A stretch of DNA of 64,000 nt from Gammaproteobacteria bacterium (GTDB lineage Bacteria > Pseudomonadota > Gammaproteobacteria > HK1), in NCBI GenBank assembly GCA_012103455.1, contig WLWT01000001.1, positions 2,218,001 to 2,282,000 on the forward strand, in the 5' to 3' direction. Position 1 is the stretch's first letter. Each line of letters opens with the position of its first letter. Of the stretch, positions 25,088 through 34,385 are shown one piece after another. The notes below the pieces were generated by a model. It saw only the letters and a program-made list of their open reading frames with translations, searched no databases and was not told the origin of the DNA. The translations under genes were made by a program, and so were the position numbers.

Positions 25088-26325
25088 AACATGTACCCAT
25101 GAAAAGCGAGGCTCGCATCGCAACGACCGCCGGTCGCATTGTGTCAGTCGATCCAGGTCCGGCTCAGCCGGATCTGCACGCACCGGCGCGGTACAACCGG
25201 CGCATCCTGTTGATGGTTACAGGGCTGTCGCCGCAGGTTGTGACGGAAACCCTGTATGGACTGGCGCACCAGGAGCCGCAGCCATTCGTTCCCACGGAGA
25301 TCCATGTGGTGACAACCGTGGCGGGTGCGCAACGCGTCAAGCTGCTTCTCTTGGACAAGCAGCAGGGCGCTTATCACGCGTTTTGCCGTGACTATGGCAT
25401 AGAGGCCGATGGGATTCGGTTCGATGAATCCAACATACATCTGTTATGCGATAAGGCGGGCGCACCCCTGGCGGATATCGACAGCGAAGCGAGCAATCGC
25501 GAAGCAGCCAACACGATTACCCACCTCGTGTCCAATCTCACCGCCGATGCGGATTGTGCGGTGCACGCATCTATAGCCGGGGGCCGAAAAACCATGGGTT
25601 TCTACCTCGGCTATGCCCTGTCGCTACACGGACGCCCCCAGGATAGACTGTCGCATGTGCTCGTATCCGCCCCGTTTGAATCCGAGCAAGCTTTTTATTA
25701 CCCGCCACCGGCGCCTAGGGTAATGGTCATAAAAGGACTGCCAGTCCACACGAGCGATGCGCAAGTGACTCTCGCGAATATTCCATTCGTGCGTCTTCGC
25801 GACCATCTGGCCGCTGGGGAAGAAGCGGTTGCGCGTGGTTTCGACGAGGTGGTAACGGACGTTCAACGCCATATCGCGCCACCGAGTCTGGCGCTCGACT
25901 TGGCGGCGTCGGCAGTCGAGGCAGATGGGCGCACTGTTGCACTGGCACCGACGCGGCTCGCACTGCTTGCGGTGTTCGCAAGAAGGGCCATAGCCGGCGA
26001 ACCTTCGATAGCGGCTCCGGCTAAATATGTTCCGGACCGGCAATGGGGTGAGCGCTATTTGGCTGAGTATCGGGCGATTCAGGGTCCTATGGGCGCCACC
26101 GACGCAACGGAGCGAGCCCTGTACGCCGGCATGTCCGGTGAGTACTTTTCCTCTCAATTGAGTAACTTGCGGCGGGCTTTGCGCTGCGCACTAGGAGCGC
26201 GTGCGAGGCCTTTTCTGATTGAGGATGGAGGGCTGCGGCCGCGTCGATATCACTTGGCACTGCGCCCCCAGGACATCACTTTTGTCGAGGGCGGGCAGCA
26301 GGCAGGCAGCCAGCGCCGTCCCTGA
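25084..26325 (+). CDS. CARF-type CRISPR ring nuclease family (TIGR02584/Cas_NE0113)
   Basis: 413 residues from an ATG that overlaps the cas6 stop. Residues about 36-230 form a Rossmann-like CARF domain: RRILLMVTGLSPQVVTETLYGL, then TVAGAQRVKLLLL, and the nucleotide-binding loop HASIAGGRKTMGFYLGYALSL. This matches the TIGR02584 group, which is annotated as ring nucleases that bind and degrade cyclic oligoadenylate, the alarm made by Cas10. The roughly 180-residue C-terminal extension is not recognised. It may be the off-switch for the CARF-HEPN effector encoded at 34382. The larger open frame upstream is only the shadow of cas6. Confidence 0.78.
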   Translation: MKHVPMKSEARIATTAGRIVSVDPGPAQPDLHAPARYNRRILLMVTGLSPQVVTETLYGLAHQEPQPFVPTEIHVVTTVAGAQRVKLLLLDKQQGAYHAFCRDYGIEADGIRFDESNIHLLCDKAGAPLADIDSEASNREAANTITHLVSNLTADADCAVHASIAGGRKTMGFYLGYALSLHGRPQDRLSHVLVSAPFESEQAFYYPPPAPRVMVIKGLPVHTSDAQVTLANIPFVRLRDHLAAGEEAVARGFDEVVTDVQRHIAPPSLALDLAASAVEADGRTVALAPTRLALLAVFARRAIAGEPSIAAPAKYVPDRQWGERYLAEYRAIQGPMGATDATERALYAGMSGEYFSSQLSNLRRALRCALGARARPFLIEDGGLRPRRYHLALRPQDITFVEGGQQAGSQRRP

Positions 26326-26336
26326 GGACCTAGTAC

Positions 26337-27452
26337 ATGGAACGCATAGAGCGCTTCGAATATGCCCTCAGCTTTTCCACTCCGGCTTTCCTGGGCAACG
26401 CCGAACAAAGGGCTGCCTGGCGCTCGCCGCCATTCAAGGCACTGCTTCGCCACTGGTGGCGAGTGTGGCGCGCTGCGGGCTCCAAGGTCAGCGTGGCCGG
26501 CTTGCGTGAAGAGGAGGGTGACTTGTTCGGTAACGCATGGCTAAACCGCCACCTTCATCGGGCAAGCCGGGTTCGGATCGCCGTGAGGCCGCCCGCTAGG
26601 GGAGGCCGCATCTGGGAGACAGCGCAGTGGCCCGAGCGCTTTGAACGGGTGCGCGCCACCGCAACCGGTCAAGGCGTACCGAGCGACCTCTACCTCGGCT
26701 ACGGTCCTATAACGCCGCCGGGAAGGGGCCAGCGGGTCAATCTTAGGGGCGGGGCGTTGGCGCCGGCGCAATGTGGCACTTTTTTCCTCAGCGCCCCGCA
26801 AAGTGCTGTAAGCGATATTCGCGGCGTGCTGCAGTACATTGACTGGTTTGGCGCGGTGGGTAGCCGCGCCCGCAATGGCTGGGGCAGCGTGAGCCTGAGT
26901 TCGCACCAGAGTGCCCCGCCGCTGCGTCCGCTCGCGGCGGTTGAACCGATGCTTGTGCGTTGTCTTCGACCCTGGTGGGAATGTCTGGACAGCGAGTGGC
27001 CGCATGCACTCGGCGCCGATGACAAGGGCCGGCCGCTTGTGTGGATATCAGGCCCGCTCGAGAACTGGCGCAAGGCCATCGAATTGTTGGCGCAAATCAA
27101 GGCCGAGATGCGTATCCGCGCCAAGAGCAATCCGGCTGCTGGCGCGTTGGCCTATCTCGGTTACCCCGCCGGACCGAAGGGCAACCCCTGCGAAATTCCA
27201 TTCAAAAGAGGAAGTGAGGGACGCTTACCCTCTCAGATTCGGTTCAAGATCCGGCCTGAGGGAGACTGTGGCAAAGTCGTCGCCGTGATTTATCACCTGC
27301 CCTGTGCAGTGCCCGAGGATTTCATCGACTCGGTTGCCGATTCGCAACGCAAACGGACACTGGCGGACGTCGATGCGCAGCGCGACACCTGGAAGGACAT
27401 GCACGGTGTGCTCGACGGGCGTCATGACCTGCGGCGTCTGGGGGCGCACTGA
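26337..27452 (+). CDS. cmr1: Cmr1 (Cas7-like) type III-B RAMP protein
   Basis: Subunit of the Cmr effector complex, placed near the 3' end of the crRNA-target duplex. 371 residues. The diagnostic N-terminal box is FKALLRHWWRVWRA (about 33-46), preceded by a beta strand ending STPAFLGN. Mid-protein IDWFGAVGSRARNGWGSV is the glycine-rich RAMP loop. It starts 11 bases after the ring-nuclease gene. The stop overlaps the true start of cas10 (TGATG), typical of a coupled operon. Confidence 0.9.
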   Translation: MERIERFEYALSFSTPAFLGNAEQRAAWRSPPFKALLRHWWRVWRAAGSKVSVAGLREEEGDLFGNAWLNRHLHRASRVRIAVRPPARGGRIWETAQWPERFERVRATATGQGVPSDLYLGYGPITPPGRGQRVNLRGGALAPAQCGTFFLSAPQSAVSDIRGVLQYIDWFGAVGSRARNGWGSVSLSSHQSAPPLRPLAAVEPMLVRCLRPWWECLDSEWPHALGADDKGRPLVWISGPLENWRKAIELLAQIKAEMRIRAKSNPAAGALAYLGYPAGPKGNPCEIPFKRGSEGRLPSQIRFKIRPEGDCGKVVAVIYHLPCAVPEDFIDSVADSQRKRTLADVDAQRDTWKDMHGVLDGRHDLRRLGAH

Positions 27453-30420
27453 TGACCAATTGGAAAAGAAAGCTAGCCGCATGGCTACACGGCCCGGCCG
27501 AAAAAGCACTGCTCCTGACGCGCACGCGAGCGGGGCACGAGCGGGGCACGAGCGGGGCACCGCCGCGACGCTCCGCCATCGGCTCGGGCTAGACGAAGAA
27601 CTGTTTGACCGGCGTGCAGATTGGCTCGCATCGGCCGCAGACCGGCCGAACTGGCCTAGACCGGAAGACGCCCGCTATCCGGCCTGGAAACAAGTGCTCT
27701 TTACCGACGAGCCGCTAATCATCCATCCGCTTTCGGGACAGGAGATTCAACTGCCGCCAAGCTCTGCTGAGGTGAGCGCTGATGACATTGAGGAAGCCAG
27801 CCTGGCGCATTCCGAGCGGCTCATTCGGGAGGGCGACCCACGCCGCACGTTTCTTGCGTTCTGGCGTTTCGGTCCGGCGATCGGTGCGTGGGATCCCGGC
27901 GTGGGGCGGTTATGGGGGCTCATGCCTGCCGACAGCCGCACGCCCGACCACACCATTTGGCAGCAGGCCGAACTCGTGAGCGCGCTGCACACTTGTCTAG
28001 ATGAAGGCGACACGCCGGCCTTGCTGTCGCTTAGTTTCGGCCCTGTGCAAAGTTTTATCGCGCAAGCCCGCAGCACCTCGGACCTCTGGGCTGGTTCACA
28101 CTTGCTGGCCAACATCGTGTGGGCGGGCCTCCAAGCGATAGTAGACCGGCTCGGACCGGACTCCATTTTGTTTCCCTCTCTTTTCGGCTCACCGTTTGCC
28201 GACGCCTGGCTGCTCGAAGAAGAACAGCTAGGCGAAGCCGCACGTGGGTTCATGCGCAAGGTGAACAGGCCTCTGGTCGAGTGCAATGACGACCGCAATC
28301 CATTATTCAATGCCTCGCTACCGCACCGGCTCCTCGCCCTCGTGCCTGCGCGGCAGGCTAGCGAGCTGGCCCGCGCCGCTACCGGGGCCGCTCGCCGCTT
28401 CGTTAAAGAGGAGGCCCTCGCGGGTGCGCGAGAATTGTTCGGGCGGGCCGGGCTTGCCTGGTGCGAAACGGCGGCACAACAGCTCGAAGCGCAACTGGAT
28501 GGATTTCCGGAGGTCAGTTGGTCATCTACCGAATGGCCTCATGGTGGCGCCGACGGCCTAGCGCTGGATGCTGCGGCAAAGCAGTTCCGGGAGGCCCTGG
28601 GAGACATCGACCCCGCACTCGCCGACAGCGGCGTGTTCGCGCCTGCTGCATGGAGTGTGCTGAGTCGTGAGCAATCTGTCGATGGCTTCGATTTCTGGCG
28701 CCCTGGGACTGGCCTGCTCTATGCGGCAGCGTACACGCTGAATGAACGAGGACTGGCTGCGGCAAAAGCGGCTCGCCCGTTCAGGGCCCTGACTCAGCAG
28801 GGCTTGCGTTGCACGCTTTGCGGCGAGCGCGAGTGGCTGACAACAGACCGGGAAGAACTGCATAAGCCCCGTGGTCAGCGTCTTGCCGAGGCTTCGCCCT
28901 GGGCGGCATTGGCCGAGCGGGCGCCCTCATTGGTCAAGCCCGGTGAGTTTCTCTGCGCGATCTGTACGGCTAAGCGCGCCTGGCCCGGTCGATTCGCAGC
29001 TAAGGTTGCACGGACCACTGGGCGGACAGAGGGCCGGGCAACGCGATTCGTGGTGAGCACCCACGCGCTCGCGTTATCCACTTCGCTAGCCCGGCTGGCA
29101 ACGGCGCCGACTCGCTTACCTGAGGAGAGTTGCGCGATCGACCGGCTACTCTCGGTCACAGAGGCGATAGCGGACTTGGACGCCGCCGTGCTGCCCGGTC
29201 AATTGGTTCGGCAATTGCAAACCCAACCCAAGATTTTGCGCCTCGCGCACCGACTTCCCGCTTTGCTCGAGCGTATCCGCAGTCTGGACGACGAGCAGGC
29301 GCCTACAGGGGTTGAGGGCGTTACGGCCGGGCGGGTGCTGGCTGATATGCGTAAGGCATTTGGCAGTCGGCCAGAGACCTACTACGCGCTCATCTTGATG
29401 GATGGCGACAAAATGGGTGCCTGGCTGTCGGGGTCTATCGATGAGTACAGGTTGCGTTTTGCTGATACCTGGCACCCGCAGGTTCGCTCTAAGGTGGATG
29501 ACCTCGCCAGGCAGCTTCCCTGGCTAGATGAATACCAGCAAGCGTTGCGCCCGCTGTCGCCAGCCCGTCATTCGACTATCTCCCGAGCGCAGGGGAATTT
29601 TTCGACCTGGGTTGCCCGTTATGTTATCGAAGAGTGTGTCAAGGGCCGGCTGCTTTACGCTGGTGGTGACGATGTGCTGGCGATGGTGGCTGTCGATGAC
29701 CTGGCAGCCGCGATGGTTTTGCTTCGTTGTGTCTACAGTGGGGTGGCGGTCCCCGATGAAGCCGGTATCGGCTATCGCCTATCGGCCGGGTCGAAGTTGC
29801 AACTCGAAAACGGCTTTGCAGAGCTGAATGATCGCCGCCTTATCATGATGGGGCCGCGGGCGACAGCATCGATGGGTGCAGTTATCGCGCATCATCAGGC
29901 GCCCCTAGGGCGGGTTCTACGTGACCTGCGTGAAGCAGAGGCGAGAGCGAAGGCGGGTGGCCGCGACCGCTTTTGCCTGCGGGTGCTAAAGCGCGGCGGA
30001 GGGGAAGTGAGTATCGAAAGCCCCTGGTGGCAGCAGCGCCGCGACGAGAGCGAGGGCACGCCGGGTCCGTCGGTGATCGGCGTCCTGCATGAACTCGGCA
30101 GTTATCTCGCCACAGAGAAACTGTCGCGCTCGAGCCTGTACCGGGCCAATCTCTGGTTGGAGTCGCTCCCGGACATACCTCACTCGCAAACGGATGAGCA
30201 ATGGCGCTGCCGGGCGGCGGCAAGTATCGGCGCACAGTTCGGACGTGGTGCCGGGGACGCAGGTGACTCGATGGGTACGCTGGCGCAGCGCCTGGTGGAC
30301 TGCTTGTGCGACACGATGCGCCCGCAGAAATGCCGCAGCGCGCTCGCAGACCTGCTCGCTGTCGCCGAGTTCACGGCACGCGCCAGCCGCAGTGCTAAGA
30401 CGCTGGAGATGGCGCGATGA
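27452..30420 (+). pseudogene. cas10: Cas10/Cmr2 with N-terminal frameshift at an 11-bp tandem repeat
   Basis: Signature subunit of type III CRISPR, which makes cyclic oligoadenylate when target RNA is bound. The natural start, ATG 27452, overlaps the cmr1 stop and encodes MTNWKRKLAAWLHGPAEKAL, the conserved Cmr2 beginning; it runs out of frame at three copies of gagcggggcac (27528-27560). Removing one copy joins it to the downstream frame. In that frame, which could also start at ATG 27481 (979 residues), are FGPVQSFIAQARSTSDLWAGS, a zinc-finger pair (CTLCG...CAIC), DGDKMG and the cyclase motif AGGDD near residue 727. The HD nuclease motif is LHGP rather than LHDP, so DNase activity is doubtful. 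May be phase-variable rather than dead. Confidence 0.85.
27528..27560. repeat. Three tandem 11-bp units inside cas10
   Basis: Three perfect copies of gagcggggcac in a row. Because 11 is not a multiple of three, each gain or loss shifts the reading frame; two copies give a continuous Cas10 from the conserved start, three do not. Confidence 0.92.
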
Positions 30421-31646
30421 CGGCGCACTATTTCGTCGAGCCGACCGACACGCTGTTTCTTCGCGGGAACAGCGAATTCGGCGAGGCTGGACAGCATGGT
30501 CAATCGGTTGTGCCGCCGGCACCTGCGGTGTTTGCGGGCGCTTTCCGCTCGGCAATGTTGGCGCATCAGGATGGAGCGCTGGCTGCTTTTGTGCGCACAG
30601 GCCGCACCGGTGACGCGAAACTTGACCAGGTTTTGGGAGTGCTGGACCCAGCCACAGGCCAGGTGTCTAAACCGGGTTCTTTTGCAGTGTCATCGACCTG
30701 CATGGCACAACTTCATGGTCGAGAATTATCGCGCTTTTACATCCCGCCAGCGGATCTCGTCCGGTTGGCGGACGGGCCCGTGGATGCACCCCCGACGTTG
30801 CGCACAACGTTGCGCACAATCGTGCCGCGCGCATTGTCCCCACTCGAGTGCAACTCTAGCGCATTGCCGTTGACTGCGAGCCTGCGTGCGCCGGCGCCAG
30901 CGAAGCCGGTCACCGGCTGGTATCTCAGGGAGCAGGGTTGGCGCCAGCATCTGGCCGGCTCAAGACCCGACGCGCGCTCGCATGTCGTTGCAGCGAGCGC
31001 GCTCCATGCTCTAGACCCCAGGCTCGGGATTGGATTGGACGCAGGCGCAGGTGCCACTGCCAAAGGCCTCATCTATACCACCGAAGGCCACTCGTTTGTG
31101 AGCGAACTCGACGCGCTGGGCAATACAAGCTCCAGCGGCTTCTTGGTGGGGCTGGACGGCATAGAGGGGCAGTTGCCTGATAGTGGTCAACTCAGGCTTG
31201 GTGGCGAGGGGCGGTCTGCCCGGTTCACACGCGTACCGGCCCCGACTCCCGACGCCGCTCCCGCTGTCGAATCTCGCTCGCGCTTGCGCCTGCTACTCCT
31301 CACCCCCGGCCTGTTCGCGAAGGGATGGGTGCCGGATGGCATCGAACTGAAAAACGGTGTCTATTGGCTAGACCTGGGGACAGCCAAGGCTAGACTGGCT
31401 TGCGCGGCCTTACGCCGTAGCGAAGTCGTGAGTGGGTGGGACCTTTTTCGCCGGTGTCCGAAGCCGGCGCAACGCTGCGTCCCCGCGGGATCGGTCTACT
31501 GGTTCGACCAGGTAGAAGGCGACATGGCGGAGTTCGCGCGGTGGGCCGCTTGCCGGTTGAGTGATGCGGCGCTCGGGCCGGAGCGCCGCGCTGAGGGATT
31601 CAACCGCGCCGTTGTGTCTGCTTGGGCAGATGCGCACGGCGGATGA
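30417..31646 (+). CDS. cmr3: Cmr3 (Cas5-like) type III-B protein
   Basis: 409 residues. It binds the crRNA 5' tag and joins Cas10 to the Cmr backbone. The N-terminus YFVEPTDTLFLRGNSEFGEAG is the Cmr3 hallmark (EPxDxLFxR), followed by VVPPAPAVFAGAFRSAML. Near the C-terminus LLLLTPGLFAKGWVPDG and VVSGWDLFRRCPKP match the family's second RAMP half. Its start overlaps the cas10 stop by 4 bases (ATGA). The frame is intact. Confidence 0.9.
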   Translation: MTAHYFVEPTDTLFLRGNSEFGEAGQHGQSVVPPAPAVFAGAFRSAMLAHQDGALAAFVRTGRTGDAKLDQVLGVLDPATGQVSKPGSFAVSSTCMAQLHGRELSRFYIPPADLVRLADGPVDAPPTLRTTLRTIVPRALSPLECNSSALPLTASLRAPAPAKPVTGWYLREQGWRQHLAGSRPDARSHVVAASALHALDPRLGIGLDAGAGATAKGLIYTTEGHSFVSELDALGNTSSSGFLVGLDGIEGQLPDSGQLRLGGEGRSARFTRVPAPTPDAAPAVESRSRLRLLLLTPGLFAKGWVPDGIELKNGVYWLDLGTAKARLACAALRRSEVVSGWDLFRRCPKPAQRCVPAGSVYWFDQVEGDMAEFARWAACRLSDAALGPERRAEGFNRAVVSAWADAHGG

Positions 31647-31647
31647 A

Positions 31648-31712
31648 AAATTCGCAGATACATATTCGCAGACACATACATGTCTTGGGCGGGCGCGCGG
31701 CGGTACGCGCCC
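31648..31712 (+). promoter_or_regulatory. Direct repeat and hairpin in the cmr3-cmr4 gap
   Basis: This is the only real gap in the cmr operon (92 bases). It contains two near-identical 14-base units (attcgcagatacat, attcgcagacacat) and then a perfect 7-bp GC stem GGGCGCG/CGCGCCC with an 8-base loop at 31691-31712. There is no T tract, so a message-processing or attenuating hairpin that sets cmr4 dosage is more likely than a full terminator. Role inferred. Confidence 0.5.
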
Positions 31713-31738
31713 TTCGAGGGTAGCTGGAGAAAGATCCG

Positions 31739-32653
31739 ATGTTCGAGAGTTCGAAGCTCGTCTTCTACTACGCAATAAGTCCAGTCCACATGGGAGCGGG
31801 ATCGGCGCTGGGGGCAATCGACAACCCCATCCAGCGAGAGGTTCATACCTCCTTGCCGATGTTCGCCGGCTCGGGGCTCAAGGGCGCGGTGCGGCACGCC
31901 TGCCGCGCGGCTTGGCATGGCCGTGACGATGGAGCGGAACTGGTTAATGGATTGTTCGGACCCGAAAGCTCGGACCGGTTGCACGCGGGGGCGGTGTCGT
32001 TCGCCGATGCGCAGCTCGTCGTGCTGCCGGTTAGAAGCCTGCGTGGCGCCTTCGCTTTCGTGGCCAGTCCGTTGACGTTGGGACGTTTGGCGAGGCTGGC
32101 AGATCTTGCGGGCGAGCCGGACCCATGGCGTATTCCCGCGGTGGAGGCTGGGGCCGCCAACTGCGCTACAAAGGGTCTGCTGTCGGGCCAACAACTGGTG
32201 CTCGAGGCTTTCGAGTTCGGCGCTATTGTCGATCCGGAAGTGTCTGCGATTGCGCAGTGGTTGAGTAGCCGGGTGCTGCCGGCGGACTCGGCACACACAT
32301 TCTTTGCGGCCAAGCTGGCGCGCGATCTGGTGGTAGTCGATGACGCGTCGCTGTGCCACTTCGCCAGACATGCCATGGTCGTGGAGTCTCACGTCGGCAT
32401 CAGCGATGAGACTGGCACCGCCGAAGACGGCAGGTTGTTTTTCACGGAAAACCTGCCGGCCGAGACCGTCATGGCGGGCCTGGTGCAATCGACGCGCGAA
32501 CGGGTGCTGGACAAAGCACAACCTAGAGACGCACACGCTGTGATGGAAACCCTGCTCAGTGGCCCGCAAGGAGGAAGCGGCATCGCGAAGAGCGTGCTGC
32601 AGATTGGCGCGGACGCGACGACTGGTCGTGGACTCGTCGTGGTCAATGTATGA
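31739..32653 (+). CDS. cmr4: Cmr4 (Cas7-like backbone, target RNA nuclease)
   Basis: 304 residues. Several copies line the crRNA and cut target RNA every six bases. The N-terminal box FYYAISPVHMGAGSALGAI is followed by DNPIQREVHTSLP, which carries the Asp expected to be catalytic, and FAGSGLKGAVRHACR, the family signature. A glycine-rich loop is near the end (GPQGGSGIAKSVLQIG...TGRGL). A ribosome site (GGAGA) precedes the ATG. The stop overlaps cmr5 by 4 bases. Confidence 0.92.
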   Translation: MFESSKLVFYYAISPVHMGAGSALGAIDNPIQREVHTSLPMFAGSGLKGAVRHACRAAWHGRDDGAELVNGLFGPESSDRLHAGAVSFADAQLVVLPVRSLRGAFAFVASPLTLGRLARLADLAGEPDPWRIPAVEAGAANCATKGLLSGQQLVLEAFEFGAIVDPEVSAIAQWLSSRVLPADSAHTFFAAKLARDLVVVDDASLCHFARHAMVVESHVGISDETGTAEDGRLFFTENLPAETVMAGLVQSTRERVLDKAQPRDAHAVMETLLSGPQGGSGIAKSVLQIGADATTGRGLVVVNV

Positions 32654-33069
32654 GTGCAGGAGCGGCTGTGAGCAAGACTGAACGCAGAACACTGGACCAA
32701 CAACGCGCTAGCTTCGCTTGGCAAAGTGCGGTCGCTGGCTGCGATAAAGCCGGAGACGAATATCGCAGAGCGGCGAAGAGTTCGCCAGCGCTGGTGATGA
32801 GCAGCGGGTTGATGCCGACGCTGGCCTATCTTTATGCGAAAGACGGCGCCCACCGGCGCCTGTGCGATGATCTTTGCCGGTGGCTGAGGTCCGGACACGG
32901 CGAGGCGCTAGGTATCGCCGCGAGCGATGCCGGCTTCGCCGAGATTATGAATGCATTGCACGGATGCCGCTCCGAGGACTACCTGCGGGCGACTGACGAA
33001 ATACTGGAGCTGCTCAAGTGGCTTCGCCAGTATGCCGACGCGGTGGCGCACGCCGGAGCCACCGCGTGA
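32650..33069 (+). CDS. cmr5: Cmr5 small subunit
   Basis: 139-residue all-helical subunit that forms the minor filament of the Cmr complex. Recognised by RRTLDQQRASFAWQSA near the start, the LVMSSGLMPTLAYLYAK segment, and a C-terminal YLRATDEILELLKWLRQYADA helix, all typical of Cmr5. Starts inside the cmr4 stop and ends inside the cmr6 start. Slightly long at its N-terminus; the Val at residue 7 (GTG) could be an alternative start. Confidence 0.88.
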   Translation: MSAGAAVSKTERRTLDQQRASFAWQSAVAGCDKAGDEYRRAAKSSPALVMSSGLMPTLAYLYAKDGAHRRLCDDLCRWLRSGHGEALGIAASDAGFAEIMNALHGCRSEDYLRATDEILELLKWLRQYADAVAHAGATA

Positions 33070-34385
33070 AGCGCCGCGCTGCACTGCCCCGGTATGTGCC
33101 GGTGGATGATTTACGCGAGTGTCCGCCCGGACACCGCTTTGACCTCTACTGCAAGCTCTGGGACGAGAACTGGTCGCTTGAGCGTGACGAGAAGAAAGCG
33201 GCCCTCAAGGACTGCTGCGGGCGGCTATCGAAGGCTGCTAGAGAGCTAGCAGCCGCGCTGCGCGAGCGCCAACACCTGAGCCTAGGCAGTTTGCCGGCTG
33301 CCCTGGAGATACCCGCCCGCTCAACCGGACCGTTCGTCACGGGGCTGGGGCTAGAGCACCCGACCGAGATAGGATTTGCTTTTCTGGCGCCCTACGGATT
33401 GCCTTATCTTCCTGGCTCGAGTGTCAAGGGGGTCGTGCGTCGAGCCATGGAAGAACGGATACTGGAGGGGGCGGAACAAGGCCCGGATATCGCAGCGCTT
33501 TGGTGGCTGTTCGGCCTCGATGCGGTGAATGGATTGTTGGCGGGCATCGAGCCGGATACCGCCGACGAACTGTTCAGGCTGGCGAACTCGGGGCCCGGAC
33601 TCGTGGCGTTGGCAGGGTCACTGGGCTTTGGCAGTAACGCGGAAGGTTCCCCAGGCACGCGGCTAGTGCAAGCGCTGAAGTGTCCCAGGCGCCGCGCCCA
33701 ACTCCGTTTGCGCGGCTGCTTGTCGTTCTTCGACGTGTTTCCATCGCTGCGCGGCGAGCGCCTGGAAGTCGATATTCTCACGCCTCACTACACCCACTAT
33801 TACCAAGATGCCCACCCGCCGCACGATGCTGGGCAGTTGAACCCGTTACCGTTCTTGGTCATCGGACCAGGTGCAGAATTCAAGTTCTACCTGAGCTGTG
33901 ATTCGGGGCGTCTACCGGAATATCTACGTGAGCGCTGGCGTGACTGGATGGTGCAGGCTTTCGAGCATGCTTTCAACTGGCTCGGATTCGGCGCCAAGGG
34001 CGCGCTGGGGTATGGACAGATGCGCCTCGACCGTGCGGCGCTCGACGAACTCGACCAAGCGCGCGCGGAGCGAGAGAGAAAGGCTAGACGTCAGGACGAG
34101 GTGAGCCTGCTTCCCGGCGACGCCGCTTGGCTACAGTTACGAGCAGACGAGGGCTGCTTTGCGGACAACAACCGTTTACTCGGCACGCTAAAGCCCTGGT
34201 TGGAGGAACGAGAGGCACTGTCGCCCGAGGCTAAAACATTTCTGCGGGATCGGGTTGAGCGCACCTGGCCGGGAATTCTTGCTAATCCGGACGCGGTCAG
34301 GGGTAAGAAAAAGAAGCCTAAATTCAGCGCCAGTCCGGTGGCGCTGGCGAAGCGATTACTGTCCCTGGGAGTGCCCCCCCCATGA
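33066..34385 (+). CDS. cmr6: Cmr6 (Cas7-like) type III-B protein
   Basis: 439 residues from a GTG that overlaps the cmr5 stop (GTGA). It is the Cas7-like subunit next to Cmr1. Hallmarks are GLGLEHPTEIGFAFLAPYGLPYLPGS, SVKGVVRRAMEE, and the late glycine-rich loop FNWLGFGAKGALGYGQM. A roughly 90-residue charged C-terminal extension follows. An open frame continues upstream to 33018 but would lie inside cmr5 without a ribosome site. Stop overlaps the next start by 4 bases. Confidence 0.9.
   Translation: MKRRAALPRYVPVDDLRECPPGHRFDLYCKLWDENWSLERDEKKAALKDCCGRLSKAARELAAALRERQHLSLGSLPAALEIPARSTGPFVTGLGLEHPTEIGFAFLAPYGLPYLPGSSVKGVVRRAMEERILEGAEQGPDIAALWWLFGLDAVNGLLAGIEPDTADELFRLANSGPGLVALAGSLGFGSNAEGSPGTRLVQALKCPRRRAQLRLRGCLSFFDVFPSLRGERLEVDILTPHYTHYYQDAHPPHDAGQLNPLPFLVIGPGAEFKFYLSCDSGRLPEYLRERWRDWMVQAFEHAFNWLGFGAKGALGYGQMRLDRAALDELDQARAERERKARRQDEVSLLPGDAAWLQLRADEGCFADNNRLLGTLKPWLEEREALSPEAKTFLRDRVERTWPGILANPDAVRGKKKKPKFSASPVALAKRLLSLGVPPP

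Noticed and set aside
27304..27451. Longer N-terminus for Cas10 overlapping cmr1
   Set aside because: It is the shadow frame of cmr1; the conserved Cmr2 start is at 27452 in a different frame.
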